This document shows, piece by piece, positions 35,443 to 44,918 of a stretch of 64,000 nucleotides of DNA. Source of the stretch: Thermus parvatiensis (GTDB taxonomy: Bacteria > Deinococcota > Deinococci > Deinococcales > Thermaceae); contig NZ_CP014141.1 in the NCBI RefSeq assembly GCF_001535545.1, positions 1,550,001 through 1,614,000 of the forward strand, in the 5' to 3' direction. Position 1 is the first letter of the stretch; every line of letters starts with the position of its first letter. The notes beneath the pieces are model-generated. The model did no database searches, was not told the origin of the DNA, and saw only the letters and a list, made by a program, of their open reading frames with translations. Made by a program: the position numbers and the translations under genes.

Positions 35443-36636
35443 GTGAAACCGCTAAGCTGGTCCGAGGCGTTCGGTAAAGGCGCGGGAAGGATCCAGGCCT
35501 CCACCATCCGGGAGCTTCTCAAGCTCACCCAGCGCCCCGGCATCCTGAGCTTCGCCGGGGGGCTCCCGGCCCCCGAGCTCTTCCCCAAGGAGGAGGCGGC
35601 GGAGGCCGCGGCGCGGATCCTGCGGGAGAAGGGCGAGGCCGCCCTCCAATACAGCCCCACCGAGGGCTACGCCCCCCTCAGGGCCTTCGTGGCGGAGTGG
35701 ATCGGCGTGCGCCCCGAGGAGGTCCTCATCACCACCGGGAGCCAACAGGCCTTGGACCTCGTGGGCAAGGTCTTCCTGGACGAGGGGGGCCCCGTGCTGC
35801 TAGAAGCCCCAAGCTACATGGGGGCCATCCAGGCCTTCCGCCTCCACGGTCCTCGCTTCCTCACGGTACCCACCGGGGAGGAGGGGCCGGACCTAGACGC
35901 CCTGGAAGAAGTCCTCAAGAAGGAGCGCCCCCGTTTCCTCTACCTCATCCCCTCCTTCCAGAACCCCACGGGGGGCCTCACGCCCCTTCCCGCCCGGAAG
36001 CGGCTTTTAGAGATGGTCATGGAGCGGGGCCTCGTGGTGGTGGAGGACGACGCCTACCGGGAGCTCTACTTCGGGGAAAGGCGCCTCCCCAGCCTCTTTG
36101 AGCTCGCCCGGGAGGCGGACTACCCCGGGGTCATCTACCTGGGAAGCTTCTCCAAGGTCCTCTCCCCCGGGCTTCGCGTGGCCTTCGCCGTGGCTCATCC
36201 GGAGGCCCTGCAGAAGCTCGTCCAGGCCAAACAGGGGGCCGACCTCCACACCCCCATGCTCAACCAGATGCTGGTCCACGAGCTCTTAAAGGAGGGCTTC
36301 TCCGAGCGCTTGGAAGGGGTCCGCAGGGTCTACCGGGAAAAGGCCCAGGCCATGCTCCATGCCCTGGATCGGGAGGTGCCCAAGGAGGTGCGCTACACCA
36401 GGCCCAAGGGCGGGATGTTCGTCTGGATGGAGCTCCCCAAGGGCCTTTCCGCCGAGGCCCTTTTCCAAAGGGCCATAGAGGAGAACGTGGCCTTCGTGCC
36501 CGGCAGTCCCTTCTTCGCCGAGGGGGGCGGGGAGAACACCCTGAGGCTCTCCTACGCCACCTTGGACCGGGAGGGGATCGCGGAGGGCGTGCGGCGGCTG
36601 GGGCGGGCGCTAAAGGGGCTTTTAGCTTTGGTCTAG
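35443..36636 (+). CDS. lysN: 2-aminoadipate aminotransferase LysN
   Basis: PLP enzyme of the alpha-aminoadipate lysine pathway, converting 2-oxoadipate to 2-aminoadipate; the Thermus enzyme also accepts leucine and aromatic substrates. The 397 residues agree closely with T. thermophilus LysN: MKPLSWSEAFGKGAGRIQ at the N-terminus, SFAGGLPAPELFP, IPSFQNPTGGL, and the PLP lysine in YLGSFSKVLSPGLRVAF. The start is GTG with a leaderless -10. Other lys genes of the pathway are not in the window. Its 3' end overlaps the restriction endonuclease gene by 15 nt on the opposite strand. Confidence 0.93.
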   Translation: MKPLSWSEAFGKGAGRIQASTIRELLKLTQRPGILSFAGGLPAPELFPKEEAAEAAARILREKGEAALQYSPTEGYAPLRAFVAEWIGVRPEEVLITTGSQQALDLVGKVFLDEGGPVLLEAPSYMGAIQAFRLHGPRFLTVPTGEEGPDLDALEEVLKKERPRFLYLIPSFQNPTGGLTPLPARKRLLEMVMERGLVVVEDDAYRELYFGERRLPSLFELAREADYPGVIYLGSFSKVLSPGLRVAFAVAHPEALQKLVQAKQGADLHTPMLNQMLVHELLKEGFSERLEGVRRVYREKAQAMLHALDREVPKEVRYTRPKGGMFVWMELPKGLSAEALFQRAIEENVAFVPGSPFFAEGGGENTLRLSYATLDREGIAEGVRRLGRALKGLLALV

Positions 36637-37299
36637 GAAGAGGAGGGGCTCTCTCCTTCTCAGCTCCCCCACCAGGGCGTCTAAAAAGGCTTCACCCTCC
36701 GCCACCGCCTCCTCGGGCCTCAGCAAAAGGGGTGCCCGGCGGGTGTCTATCTCCAAAACCCAGCAACCCTCTACGAGGCCTTGAGCCCAGAGGGGAGGGC
36801 GTCTTTGAGCAAGGGCGGCGAGCCCCTGCTTGAAGCGGGCGTAGATAGGGTCAAGCTCATTCCCCTGGGGAGGTCGGTAAACGCCTCCCCTTCGCTTGGT
36901 AGGCGCCCCGTAGTCCAGAACCACCACATACCCTACGACCACCTCGGGAAAAAGGAGCTGGACGGAGGAAACCTCCCCAACCAGATCGTCCAGGCGGTTA
37001 GGCCAGGACCCCGAGGGATTTTTCAGGATGGACTTCAGGGAAATGAGAAGCCGCGGTTTCTTGGATAAGGATGAACCCGCGGGGTACACCAACCCCAGGT
37101 CCCACTTTTTCTCCCGGGCCAAACCGGGTACGGAAACCTCCCGCTCCAAGTGGGGCCAAAGATGTGGCGGTAAGCGCTCCCGTAAACGTTCCTCCAAATA
37201 CCCCGCCAAAACCCCCTGGCGCCCGCTATCCTGGGAAGAGGTCCGTATCATGTTTTCTAAAAGTCTTTTCAACCTAACGGCGAGGATGGACGGCTCCAT
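36622..37299 (-). CDS. Probable type II restriction endonuclease (unassigned family)
   Basis: A 225-residue protein directly after a DNA methyltransferase gene, overlapping it by 26 nt. WDLGLVYPAG followed by RLLISLKSILKN has the spacing of a PD-(D/E)xK nuclease core with serine in the usual acidic position; SGSWPNRLDDLVGEVSSVQLLFPEVVVGYVVVLDY continues the fold. The start (ATG 37299, MEPSILAVRLKRLLENMIRTSSQDSGRQG) gives a polar N-terminal helix. The gene is visibly AT-richer than its neighbours, which suggests transfer. I do not recognise the family or the cleavage site. Confidence 0.65.
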   Translation of the reverse strand: MEPSILAVRLKRLLENMIRTSSQDSGRQGVLAGYLEERLRERLPPHLWPHLEREVSVPGLAREKKWDLGLVYPAGSSLSKKPRLLISLKSILKNPSGSWPNRLDDLVGEVSSVQLLFPEVVVGYVVVLDYGAPTKRRGGVYRPPQGNELDPIYARFKQGLAALAQRRPPLWAQGLVEGCWVLEIDTRRAPLLLRPEEAVAEGEAFLDALVGELRRREPLLFLDQS

Positions 37300-38167
37300 C
37301 CAAGACCTCCAGGGAAAACCCAGGGACTTCCCTGGCAAAGCGCTCTTTGGCCAGCTGAGCGTACCGCGGCACGAGCTCCACGCCCAAAGCCCTCCTCCCC
37401 CACCTCGCCGCGGCGATGAGGGTGGTCCCGGTCCCGGCGAAGGGGTCTAAGACCACGTCCCCCACGAAGCTGAACATGCGCACCAGGCGCTCGGCGAGCT
37501 CCAGGGGGAAGGGGGCGGGGTGGTCCTTGGTGCTCTCCCCGGGGATGTCGTCCCAGATCTGCCGGAAGAAGCGGTGAAAGTCCTCCTTGGGAAGGCGGCT
37601 CTTCTCCCGCTGCTCTTGGGTGGGCTTGCGGTACCCCCCGGGCTTCCTTTGCATGAGGATGTACTCAATCTCCGTCTTGATGATGGCCCCGGGCTCGTAG
37701 GGCTTGCCCAGGAAGACGCCCCGCCCCTCCACCTCGAGGCTGGCGTTGGTGTGCTTGTGCCAGATGATGGGGTTGAGGTTGTCAAACCCGAGCTTGCGGC
37801 AGCGCACCTGGATGTCGGCGTGGAGGGGGAAGACGAGGTGGCGCCCAAAGCGGCGCCTCGCCACGGCCACGTCCCCCACCACGATGACGAGCCTTCCGCC
37901 CGGGACCAGGAGGCGGAAGACCTCCCGCCACACCCGGTCCAGCTCATCCAGAAAGGCCTCGTAGTCCTCTATGTGGCCGAGCTGGCCCGGGGTGTCCTCG
38001 TAGCGCTTCAGGGTCCAGTAGGGCGGGGAAGTCACCACCAGGTGGACCGAGGCCTCGGGGAGAGAGGCCAGCACCTCCCGGGCGTCCCCCACGTGGAGGC
38101 GGTGAACTCCAAAGGAGACCTCTTCCCCCTCTGAGAAGGCCTCTTTAGCCTTTGGAAAGGACCTCAT
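37274..38167 (-). CDS. DNA methyltransferase, beta class (N4-cytosine or N6-adenine)
   Basis: Modification enzyme of the two-gene restriction-modification module. The catalytic motif VTSPPYWTLKRYEDTPGQLG (TSPPYW, typical of N4-cytosine methylases) is near residue 48, and the SAM-binding motif VLDPFAGTGTTLIAAARWGRRALGVEL is near residue 250. The order IV-TRD-I defines the beta class. The protein has 297 residues. The ATG at 38167 overlaps the rluD stop (CAATGAGG), and TATACT lies 8 nt upstream inside rluD, so it has its own leaderless promoter. Confidence 0.88.
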   Translation of the reverse strand: MRSFPKAKEAFSEGEEVSFGVHRLHVGDAREVLASLPEASVHLVVTSPPYWTLKRYEDTPGQLGHIEDYEAFLDELDRVWREVFRLLVPGGRLVIVVGDVAVARRRFGRHLVFPLHADIQVRCRKLGFDNLNPIIWHKHTNASLEVEGRGVFLGKPYEPGAIIKTEIEYILMQRKPGGYRKPTQEQREKSRLPKEDFHRFFRQIWDDIPGESTKDHPAPFPLELAERLVRMFSFVGDVVLDPFAGTGTTLIAAARWGRRALGVELVPRYAQLAKERFAREVPGFSLEVLDGAVHPRR

Positions 38168-39089
38168 TGCGCCCCAGTATACCCTTCCCGCACCACCTCT
38201 TCCGGCCACCTCCCCCCCAGGGCCTCCCAGGCCGCCGCCATGTCCTGGGGCACGGGGGCGAGAAACTCCAAAATCCGGCCCGTGCGGGGATGGGGGATGC
38301 GGAGCTCGTAGGCGTGGAGGGCCTGGCGCCCGATATGGGGGCTCCTTCTCCCGTAGAGCTCGTCCCCAGAATGGGGGCCCCGAGGTACTTAAGGTGGACC
38401 CGGATCTGGTGGGTGCGGCCCGTATGGGGCCTCGCCTCCACCAGGGCGTAGGGGCCTGCGGTGGCCAGGACCTGGAACTCGGTCTCGGCGTAACGGGCAG
38501 CGACGCCGCCCACGTGCATCTTGTGCCGCTCCCGGGGATGCCTCCCGATGGGGGCGATAAGGACCCCCTCCCGGGGGTGGCCCTCGGTAATGGCCAGGTA
38601 GCGCTTCATCACCAGGCGGTCGCGGAAGGCCCGGGCCAGGCCTTCGAGGACCCCGCCGTGCTTCGCCACCACCAGGACGCCGCTCGTGTCCTTGTCCAGG
38701 CGGTGGACGATCCCGGGGCGGACGAGCTCGGGAGGCCCCTTCTCCACGGGCCCGTAGTAGCGGGCGAGGAGGAGGTTCACCACCGTGCCCGAGTAGACCC
38801 CGGGGGCGGGGTGGGTAAGGAGGCCCGGGGGCTTGTTCAGGGCCAGGACGTCCTCGTCCTCGTAGAGGATGGGAATGGGCAGGTCTTCGGGGAGGACCAT
38901 GGGGACCTCCTCCACGGGCTCCACCGCCACCTCCTCCCCTTTGAGCCGGTAGGCGGGCTTGAGGACCACCCGGTCCCCCACCCGGACCCGCCCGGCCTGG
39001 ATCCAGGCCTGGGCCTTGGCCCGGCTCACGGAAAGGGCCTCCGCCACCGCCTGGTCCAGACGCACCCCTTCCCTACGAAAGCGCACCAC
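38164..39089 (-). CDS. RluD-type 23S rRNA pseudouridine synthase (frameshifted)
   Basis: RluA-family enzyme making pseudouridine in helix 69 of 23S rRNA or related sites. An S4 domain (VRLDQAVAEALSVSRAKAQAWIQAGRVRVGD) precedes the catalytic domain with GIVHRLDKDTSGVLVVAK (catalytic aspartate) and RPHTGRTHQIRVHLKYLGAP. The frame is lost in the C run 38364-38367; one base more gives ILGDELYGRRSPHIGRQALHA and an end at VREGYTGAQ. The whole protein is about 308 residues. RluD is most likely but RluC-like specificity is possible. Confidence 0.9.
38176..38181 (-). promoter_or_regulatory. -10 element of the methyltransferase gene
   Basis: TATACT within the last codons of rluD, 8 nt before the methyltransferase ATG at 38167. 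It would let the methylase be made independently, as expected for a mobile restriction-modification module. Confidence 0.5.
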
Positions 39090-39136
39090 GAAAGCCCATT
39101 CTACCCCTTAAGGAGCCGGGTTTTCAGCGGAGTTTT

Positions 39137-39922
39137 TTAAAAACTATGCTCCTCCGCGGGGAAGACCCCTTCCCGAACCTCCTGCGCGTACCGGCTCAAG
39201 GCCTCTTGGATGAGCCTGCCTGCCTCCAGATAGCGCTTCACGAAGCGGGGCTTGAAGTCGCCGTAGAGACCCACCACGTCGTGGAAGACAAGGACCTGAG
39301 CGTCTGTGTGGGGCCCGGCCCCAATCCCCACGGTGTGGACGGAAAGCCTCTCGGTGATCTCCTTGGCCAAGCGGGCGGGCACCATCTCCAAGACCACGCC
39401 GTAGGCCCCGGCCTCCTCCAAGGCCAAGGCCCCCTTGAGGATACGCTCCGCCTCCTCCGGGCGCCGGCCTTGGAGCTTGTAGCCGCCAAGCTGGCTCGCC
39501 GTCTGGGGGGTGAGGCCCACGTGGCCCAGGACCGGAACCCCCGCCCGCACCAGGCCCCGGACGATCTCCGCCACCTCCTCGCCCCCCTCCAGCTTCACCG
39601 CGTCCGCCCCCCCCTCCTTGAGGAGGCGCTCCGCGGCAAAAAGGGCCCGGTCCAAGGTGGCGTAAGCGAGGTAGGGGAGGTCGGCCACGAGAAAGGTCTC
39701 CGGGGCTCCCCTGCGGGCAGCCTTGGTGTGGTGGAGCATCTCCTCCAGGGTCACGGGTACCGTGGAGGGGTAGCCTAGGACCACCATCCCCAAGGAGTCC
39801 CCCACCAAAATGGCGTCCACCCCGGCCGCCTCGGCCAGGCGAGCCGTGGGGTAGTCGTAGGCGGTGAGGTAGACAAGCCGCTGGCCCTTGGCGTTGCGGA
39901 AGTCCTTCACCGTGCGCCGCAC
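39137..39922 (-). CDS. panB: 3-methyl-2-oxobutanoate hydroxymethyltransferase
   Basis: First step of pantothenate synthesis: transfers a hydroxymethyl group from methylene-tetrahydrofolate to 2-oxoisovalerate. [51 protein letters not shown] is the conserved start with the magnesium ligands, and [21 protein letters not shown] and [34 protein letters not shown] follow. I chose the GTG at 39922, which has TAGCCT 7 nt upstream; the frame extends further only into ruvB. The length of 261 residues is typical. Confidence 0.94.
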   Translation of the reverse strand: MRRTVKDFRNAKGQRLVYLTAYDYPTARLAEAAGVDAILVGDSLGMVVLGYPSTVPVTLEEMLHHTKAARRGAPETFLVADLPYLAYATLDRALFAAERLLKEGGADAVKLEGGEEVAEIVRGLVRAGVPVLGHVGLTPQTASQLGGYKLQGRRPEEAERILKGALALEEAGAYGVVLEMVPARLAKEITERLSVHTVGIGAGPHTDAQVLVFHDVVGLYGDFKPRFVKRYLEAGRLIQEALSRYAQEVREGVFPAEEHSF

Positions 39923-39929
39923 GGGAATA

Positions 39930-39939
39930 AGGCTATCAT
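39930..39939. promoter_or_regulatory. Overlapping divergent -10 elements of panB and ruvB
   Basis: TAGCCT on the minus strand (39930-39935) is 7 nt from the panB GTG, and TATCAT on the plus strand (39934-39939) is 8 nt from the ruvB GTG. They share two bases. Only 25 bp separate the two start codons, so neither gene has room for a leader or a separate upstream control region. Confidence 0.5.
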
Positions 39940-39947
39940 GGAAGAGC

Positions 39948-40922
39948 GTGGAAGACCTCACCCTTAGGCCCAAGACCCTGGACGAGTACATCGGCCAGGA
40001 GCGCCTGAAGCAAAAGCTCCGGGTCTACCTCGAGGCGGCCAAGGCCCGAAAAGAACCCTTAGAGCACCTCCTCCTCTTCGGCCCCCCGGGCCTGGGCAAG
40101 ACCACCCTGGCCCACGTCATCGCCCACGAGCTTGGGGTCAACCTCCGGGTCACCTCCGGGCCCGCCATAGAGAAGCCTGGGGACCTCGCCGCCATCCTGG
40201 CCAACTCCCTGGAGGAAGGGGACATCCTTTTCATCGACGAGATCCACCGCCTGAGCCGCCAGGCCGAGGAGCACCTCTACCCCGCCATGGAGGACTTCGT
40301 CATGGACATCGTCATCGGCCAAGGCCCGGCGGCGAGGACCATCCGGCTGGAGCTTCCCCGCTTCACCCTGATCGGGGCCACCACCCGGCCCGGCCTCATC
40401 ACCGCGCCCCTCTTGAGCCGCTTCGGCATCGTGGAGCACCTGGAGTACTACACCCCCGAGGAGCTGGCCCAGGGGGTGATGCGGGACGCCCGCCTCCTCG
40501 GGGCAAGGATCACGGAGGAGGCCGCCCTGGAAATCGGTAGGCGGAGCCGGGGCACCATGCGCGTCGCCAAGCGCCTCTTTCGGAGGGTGCGGGACTTCGC
40601 CCAGGTGGCGGGGGAGGAAGTCATCACCCGGGAAAGGGCCCTGGAGGCCCTTGCGGCCCTGGGCTTGGACGAGCTGGGCTTGGAGAAGCGGGACCGGGAG
40701 ATCCTGGAGGTCCTCATCCTCCGCTTCGGCGGTGGCCCAGTGGGCCTCGCCACCTTGGCCACCGCCCTCTCCGAGGACCCGGGCACCTTGGAAGAGGTGC
40801 ACGAGCCCTACCTCATCCGCCAGGGGCTTTTGAAGCGCACCCCCCGGGGCCGGATGGCCACGGAGCTGGCCTACCGCCACCTGGGCTACCCGCCCCCGGT
40901 GGGCCCCCTCTTGGAGCCGTGA
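39948..40922 (+). CDS. ruvB: Holliday junction branch migration ATPase RuvB
   Basis: Hexameric motor that drives RuvA-bound Holliday junctions. The 324 residues begin (V)[23 protein letters not shown], with Walker [17 protein letters not shown], Walker [14 protein letters not shown], sensor [18 protein letters not shown] and the arginine finger region, then a winged helix with [18 protein letters not shown]. The GTG at 39948 matches the known Thermus N-terminus and the leaderless -10. The known T. thermophilus structure has the same architecture. ruvA is not adjacent. Confidence 0.96.
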   Translation: MEDLTLRPKTLDEYIGQERLKQKLRVYLEAAKARKEPLEHLLLFGPPGLGKTTLAHVIAHELGVNLRVTSGPAIEKPGDLAAILANSLEEGDILFIDEIHRLSRQAEEHLYPAMEDFVMDIVIGQGPAARTIRLELPRFTLIGATTRPGLITAPLLSRFGIVEHLEYYTPEELAQGVMRDARLLGARITEEAALEIGRRSRGTMRVAKRLFRRVRDFAQVAGEEVITRERALEALAALGLDELGLEKRDREILEVLILRFGGGPVGLATLATALSEDPGTLEEVHEPYLIRQGLLKRTPRGRMATELAYRHLGYPPPVGPLLEP

Positions 40923-41157
40923 TCCGGGCCACGCTTCCCGAGCTGGATCTGGGGGAGCTCCTTAGGGCCCTGGAAGCGCGCGGAAGAGCGCCGTGGTGAG
41001 CTTCCAGGGCCGGATCTACGGACGCGTCCACCTCCTCGGGGGGCGGATCCTCTACGCCCGCACCGAGCCCGGCCCCCACCTCGGGGAGTACCTGGTCCGC
41101 CTAGGCCACCTCACCCTAGAGGTTCTAAAGGCCCTGGAGCCCCTGCGGAGGGGCTAA
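40919..41157 (+). CDS. Small protein resembling the N-terminal half of DUF4388/PATAN domains (frameshifted)
   Basis: A GTG at 40919 overlaps the ruvB stop. The frame runs [22 protein letters not shown], hits a TGA, but with one more A at 40984-40985 continues [20 protein letters not shown] and [37 protein letters not shown] to TAA at 41155. The repaired protein has about 79 residues. Its pattern (LLRAL...G.V.f..grIyGrv.l..G.i.yA) recalls PATAN/DUF4388 domains that bind regulators. It is too short and broken to be found by routine calling; confidence is moderate. Confidence 0.5.
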
Positions 41158-41177
41158 TCCCGCCCCCTGCGAAGCGC

Positions 41178-42530
41178 TCAGTTCAAGCGCTTCCCCTCCC
41201 GCAAGAGGGCCTGGGCCCGCTCCACGTAGGCGGTGAGGGCGGCGTGCCACTCGTCCGCCGGGTGGAGGTAGGGCAGCACCGCCTGGCCCCGGCGCACCAT
41301 CTCCTCGGGAAAGCGGTAGCCGAGCTGGGCCAGGGTGTCCACCACCATCTCCTGGGCCCCCACCCACTCCCGGCTCCCCTCCTCGGCGCTTTCCGCCGCC
41401 TTGCGGTAGTGTTCCAAGGCCTCCTCCAGGTGGAGGAGGTCGTAGGCCACGTGGCCCAGGACCAACTCCCCCGCGGCCACCGCCCCCCGGGCCACGGCCT
41501 CCTGGGCGGCGGCCTCCGCCTCCTGGTAACGCCCCTGGCGGTAGAGGGCCTCGGCCAGATCGGCGTAGGCCTGGGCCAAGTAGGGGTAGCCCTCCTCCCG
41601 CACCAGGGCCCGGAGGTGCTCCTCGGCCTCGGGGTAGGCCCCGTGATCCAGGGCCGCCACCCCCATCTCGTGGAGGACGTGGGGGCGCTCCCCGGCGTCC
41701 GCCCGGGCCATGGCCTCCCGGAAGCTCGCCATGGCCTCCTCGTAGCGCCCGAGCTGGAGGAGGGCCTGCCCCTCCACCAAGGGGGTACCGTAGGCCTTGT
41801 GGCCGCTCTCCTCCTCCAAGGCCAAGGCCTTGCGGATCTCCTCCAGGGCGAGGCCCGGGTTGCCCAAAAGGAGGTGGGCCCGGGCGAGGAGGTAGTGCCG
41901 GGTGGCGGCGTCCTCCGGGTCCTCCTCCCCCACCGCCGCCTCCGCCTCCTTCAGGGCGAGAAGGGCCCGCTCCCCCTCCCCGGCCTCCAGCCACATGGCG
42001 GCGGCGTCCAGGAGGAGCCAGTACCGCTCAAGCCCCAGGGCGAGCTCCGCCCCCCGCTCGTAGGCCATGGCGGCCTCCCCGTGGCGGCCAAGCCGCTCCA
42101 GGATCCGCCCCTTAAGCCCCTCGGCCCGCCAGGCCAAATGGGGGGGGAGCCCCGCCTCGAGGGCCTCCAAGGCCTCCTCCAGCCTCCCCAGGTAGAAGAG
42201 GGCCTGGGCCTGGTGGTACCGGACCCGGGGGTCCCGGCTCGGGAGGAAGAGGGGAAGGACCTCCCGCTCGGGCCGCCCCTCCAGGGCGAGGAGCTCGGCG
42301 AGGAGGCTCCGGTACAGGGGGTCGTACTCCAGCCCTCCCAGGGCGTAGGCCTCCTCCAGGGCGTGGTGGGCCTTCTCCAGCCCCTCCTCCCCGTAGAGGG
42401 CGTAGACCTCGGCGAGGAGGAGCCAGGCCTCCTTGGCCTCCCTCTCCCGGCCGAAGAGGGCCTTCCGGGTGAGGAGGTCAATGGCGGTGTCGTAGTCCCC
42501 CTGGTGCAGGGCCTCGAGGACCCCCTTCAT
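41178..42530 (-). CDS. TPR-repeat protein
   Basis: A 450-residue cytoplasmic protein starting at ATG 42530 (MKGVLEALHQGDYDTAIDLLTRKALFG), without a signal peptide. Nearly all of it consists of tetratricopeptide-like helical pairs, for example YHQAQALFYLGRLEEALEALEAG, ARAHLLLGNPGLALEEIRKALALEE, and LAEALYRQGRYQEAEAAAQEAVARG. It is probably a protein-protein interaction scaffold; the partner is unknown. TATCCT (42540-42545) lies 9 nt upstream. It is divergent from ftsH with 72 bp between the starts. Confidence 0.8.
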   Translation of the reverse strand: MKGVLEALHQGDYDTAIDLLTRKALFGREREAKEAWLLLAEVYALYGEEGLEKAHHALEEAYALGGLEYDPLYRSLLAELLALEGRPEREVLPLFLPSRDPRVRYHQAQALFYLGRLEEALEALEAGLPPHLAWRAEGLKGRILERLGRHGEAAMAYERGAELALGLERYWLLLDAAAMWLEAGEGERALLALKEAEAAVGEEDPEDAATRHYLLARAHLLLGNPGLALEEIRKALALEEESGHKAYGTPLVEGQALLQLGRYEEAMASFREAMARADAGERPHVLHEMGVAALDHGAYPEAEEHLRALVREEGYPYLAQAYADLAEALYRQGRYQEAEAAAQEAVARGAVAAGELVLGHVAYDLLHLEEALEHYRKAAESAEEGSREWVGAQEMVVDTLAQLGYRFPEEMVRRGQAVLPYLHPADEWHAALTAYVERAQALLREGKRLN

Positions 42531-42539
42531 CGCGGCTAG

Positions 42540-42545
42540 AGGATA
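42540..42545 (-). promoter_or_regulatory. -10 element of the TPR gene
   Basis: TATCCT on the minus strand ends 9 nt before the ATG at 42530. On the other strand TACCAT and GGGAGGT serve ftsH. Confidence 0.4.
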
Positions 42546-42602
42546 CCACATACCCTGTCTTCCCACCGGCAAGGCGCTACCATAGGGCAAGGGAGGTAGA
42601 CC

Positions 42603-44459
42603 TTGCCGCAGCGGTTTAATCCGTTCAACCTGCTCCTTCTCGTCCTGTTGGGGTATCTCGTCTACACGGCCCTAAGCGGACCACCGGCCCCTACCCTCTC
42701 CTACACGGAGTTCCGGGAGCTGGTGCGCCAGGGGAAGGTGGCGGAGGTGACCCTGGAGGAGACCCGCATCACCGGGCTCCTCAAGGCCCCAGAGCGCTTC
42801 CCCACGCCCCAGGGGACCGTCCAGGTCTCCCGGCGCTTCCAGGTTCCCCTGCCCCCCGCCCAGGTCCAGGACCCCGAACTCCTCCGCTTCCTGGAGGAAA
42901 ACGGGGTGACGATCGTGACCAAAGCCCCCTCCATCTGGCCCCAAGTCCTCCTCTACGTGGGCCCCACGCTCCTCCTCATCGCCTTCTTCTGGTTCTTCTT
43001 CATGCGGGCCCAGGGGGGCGCGGGGCAGGTGATGCAGTTCGGCCAGAGCCGGGCCAAGCTTTACGGCAAGGAAAAGAAGGTGAACACCACCTTCAAGGAC
43101 GTGGCCGGCCACGAAGAGGCCAAGCGGGAGCTCATGGAGGTGGTGGACTTCCTCAAGAACCCGAAGAAGTACCTGGAAATCGGGGCCGAGATCCCCAAGG
43201 GGGTGCTCCTCGTGGGCCCACCCGGCACGGGCAAAACCCTCCTCGCCCGGGCGGTGGCGGGGGAGGCAGGGGTGCCCTTCTTCTCCGTCTCCGCCAGCGA
43301 GTTCATGGAGATGTTCGTGGGCGTGGGGGCGAGCCGGGTGCGAAGCCTCTTTGAGGATGCCCGCAGGAACGCTCCGAGCATCATCTTCATTGACGAGCTG
43401 GACTCCATTGGCCGAAAGCGGGGTGCGGGGATTGGGGGCGGCCACGACGAACGGGAGCAGACCCTAAACCAGATCCTTTCGGAGATGGACGGGTTTGAGA
43501 AGGACACCTCCGTCATCGTCCTCGCCGCCACCAACCGCCCCGACATCCTGGACCCCGCCCTCCTTCGGCCCGGGCGCTTTGACCGGCAGGTGGTGGTGGG
43601 CCTTCCCTCCCTGGAGGAGCGCAAGGAGATCCTCCTCGTCCACATGCGAGGCAAACCCATCGCCGAGGACGTGGACGCCCTGGAGCTCGCCCACCTCACC
43701 CCCGGCTTCTCCGGGGCGGACCTCAGGAACCTGGTGAACGAGGCCGCCCTCCTCGCCGCCCGAAACGGAGAGAAGAGGATCCGCAAGGAGCACTTCCTCA
43801 AGGCCCTGGACAAGATCGTCCTCGGCCTGGAGCGGCCCGCCCTGAAGCTCTCCGAGGAGGAAAGGCGGGCCGTGGCCTACCACGAGGCGGGGCACGCCGT
43901 GGTGGGAGAAGTCCTGCCCCACGCCAACAAGACGGAGAAAGTCTCCATCGTCCCCCGGGGCATGGCCTTGGGGGCCCGCTGGAGCAAGCCGGAAGAACGG
44001 GTCCTAGTCTCCCGGGAGCACCTCATGGACGAGCTTTCCGTCCTCATGGCGGGCCGGGTGGCGGAGGAGCTTTTCACGGGTACCGTAACCACGGGGGCCC
44101 AGGACGACTTCAAGCGGGCCACAGGGATCGCCAAGCGGATGGTCCTGGACTGGGGCATGGGGGAGCACTTCAAAAACGTTGCCTGGGGCTCGGACTCCGG
44201 GCCCATTTTCCTGGGGGAGGAGATCGCCAAGAAAAAGGACCACTCCGAGGAGACGGCCCGCCTCATTGACCAGGACATCATGAAAATCCTGGACGAGGCC
44301 TACGAGCGGGCCAGGAAGGTGCTCTCTACCCACCGGGAGGCGGTGCACAAGATCGCCGAGGAGCTCCTCCGGGAGGAGACCATCCCCGGGGACCGGGTGA
44401 GGGCGATCCTCCGGGAGACCCAGGCGGTGGAGCGGGCCGAGGACCTAGGGCAGGAATAG
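42603..44459 (+). CDS. ftsH: ATP-dependent zinc metalloprotease FtsH
   Basis: Membrane-anchored hexameric AAA protease degrading misfolded membrane and regulatory proteins. Two transmembrane helices (residues about 8-25 and 117-135) flank a small periplasmic domain. The AAA module has Walker [18 protein letters not shown], Walker [12 protein letters not shown] and the second region of homology [19 protein letters not shown]. The protease zinc site is [13 protein letters not shown] (HEAGH), with a third ligand in [14 protein letters not shown]. The 618 residues end [10 protein letters not shown]. The start is TTG 42603 behind GGGAGGT. Confidence 0.96.
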   Translation: MPQRFNPFNLLLLVLLGYLVYTALSGPPAPTLSYTEFRELVRQGKVAEVTLEETRITGLLKAPERFPTPQGTVQVSRRFQVPLPPAQVQDPELLRFLEENGVTIVTKAPSIWPQVLLYVGPTLLLIAFFWFFFMRAQGGAGQVMQFGQSRAKLYGKEKKVNTTFKDVAGHEEAKRELMEVVDFLKNPKKYLEIGAEIPKGVLLVGPPGTGKTLLARAVAGEAGVPFFSVSASEFMEMFVGVGASRVRSLFEDARRNAPSIIFIDELDSIGRKRGAGIGGGHDEREQTLNQILSEMDGFEKDTSVIVLAATNRPDILDPALLRPGRFDRQVVVGLPSLEERKEILLVHMRGKPIAEDVDALELAHLTPGFSGADLRNLVNEAALLAARNGEKRIRKEHFLKALDKIVLGLERPALKLSEEERRAVAYHEAGHAVVGEVLPHANKTEKVSIVPRGMALGARWSKPEERVLVSREHLMDELSVLMAGRVAEELFTGTVTTGAQDDFKRATGIAKRMVLDWGMGEHFKNVAWGSDSGPIFLGEEIAKKKDHSEETARLIDQDIMKILDEAYERARKVLSTHREAVHKIAEELLREETIPGDRVRAILRETQAVERAEDLGQE

Positions 44460-44873
44460 CTCCGCCCGCACGCCTAATCCCCGGGCCCGCTCCACCCAAA
44501 GGGGGTTGTCGTCCCAGTAGACCGCCTCCCCCGGGGCGAGGCCCAGGGCCTCTAGGGCCAGGGCAAGGGCCTCGAGCTTGTCCGGAGCGTGGTAGGCCAG
44601 GACCCCTTCGGGGGGCGGCAGGTCGGAGACGAGGTGGAAGGGCTCGGGGAAGGCGAGGCCCCGGGGGCGGAAGGCCTTGGGGTAGAGCCTCGAGGCCCCG
44701 GGGAAAAGGGCCTCCAGCGCCTGGGCCCCCTCCGCCTTGAGCCGGGGGAGGAGGGCGTAGAAGGCCTCCGAGAGGTAGAAGACGGGCTCCCCGCTCTCCT
44801 CGGCGAGGAGGCGGAGGAGCCTCGGCTCCACGGGCTCGCAGTACACCCCGGAAAGGTCCAGGAGGTAGACCAC
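44445..44873 (-). CDS. HAD-like small protein
   Basis: A 142-residue protein. [20 protein letters not shown] starts like a haloacid-dehalogenase (DxDGT replaced by DLSGV, so the second aspartate is missing), and [24 protein letters not shown] ends like its motif IV, with DD conserved. Hydrolase activity is doubtful because of the altered first motif. It has a GTG start with TAGACT 6 nt upstream. Its 3' end overlaps the ftsH end by 15 nt; it is divergent from the SCP2-like gene. Confidence 0.65.
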   Translation of the reverse strand: MVYLLDLSGVYCEPVEPRLLRLLAEESGEPVFYLSEAFYALLPRLKAEGAQALEALFPGASRLYPKAFRPRGLAFPEPFHLVSDLPPPEGVLAYHAPDKLEALALALEALGLAPGEAVYWDDNPLWVERARGLGVRAELFLP

Positions 44874-44879
44874 CCCTCG

Positions 44880-44896
44880 AGTCTACGGCTTATACT
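44880..44896. promoter_or_regulatory. Divergent -10 elements of the HAD-like and SCP2-like genes
   Basis: TAGACT on the minus strand (44880-44885) is 6 nt before the GTG at 44873. TATACT on the plus strand (44891-44896) starts the rightward transcript, which has AAAGGAGGGG before the ATG at 44919. Confidence 0.5.
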
Positions 44897-44918
44897 AGGT
44901 TCAAAGGAGGGGAAAGGG

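Noticed and set aside
41178..42530. Tandem DNA repeats in the TPR gene
   Set aside because: Repetition is at the protein-motif level only; the nucleotide sequence of the units has diverged.
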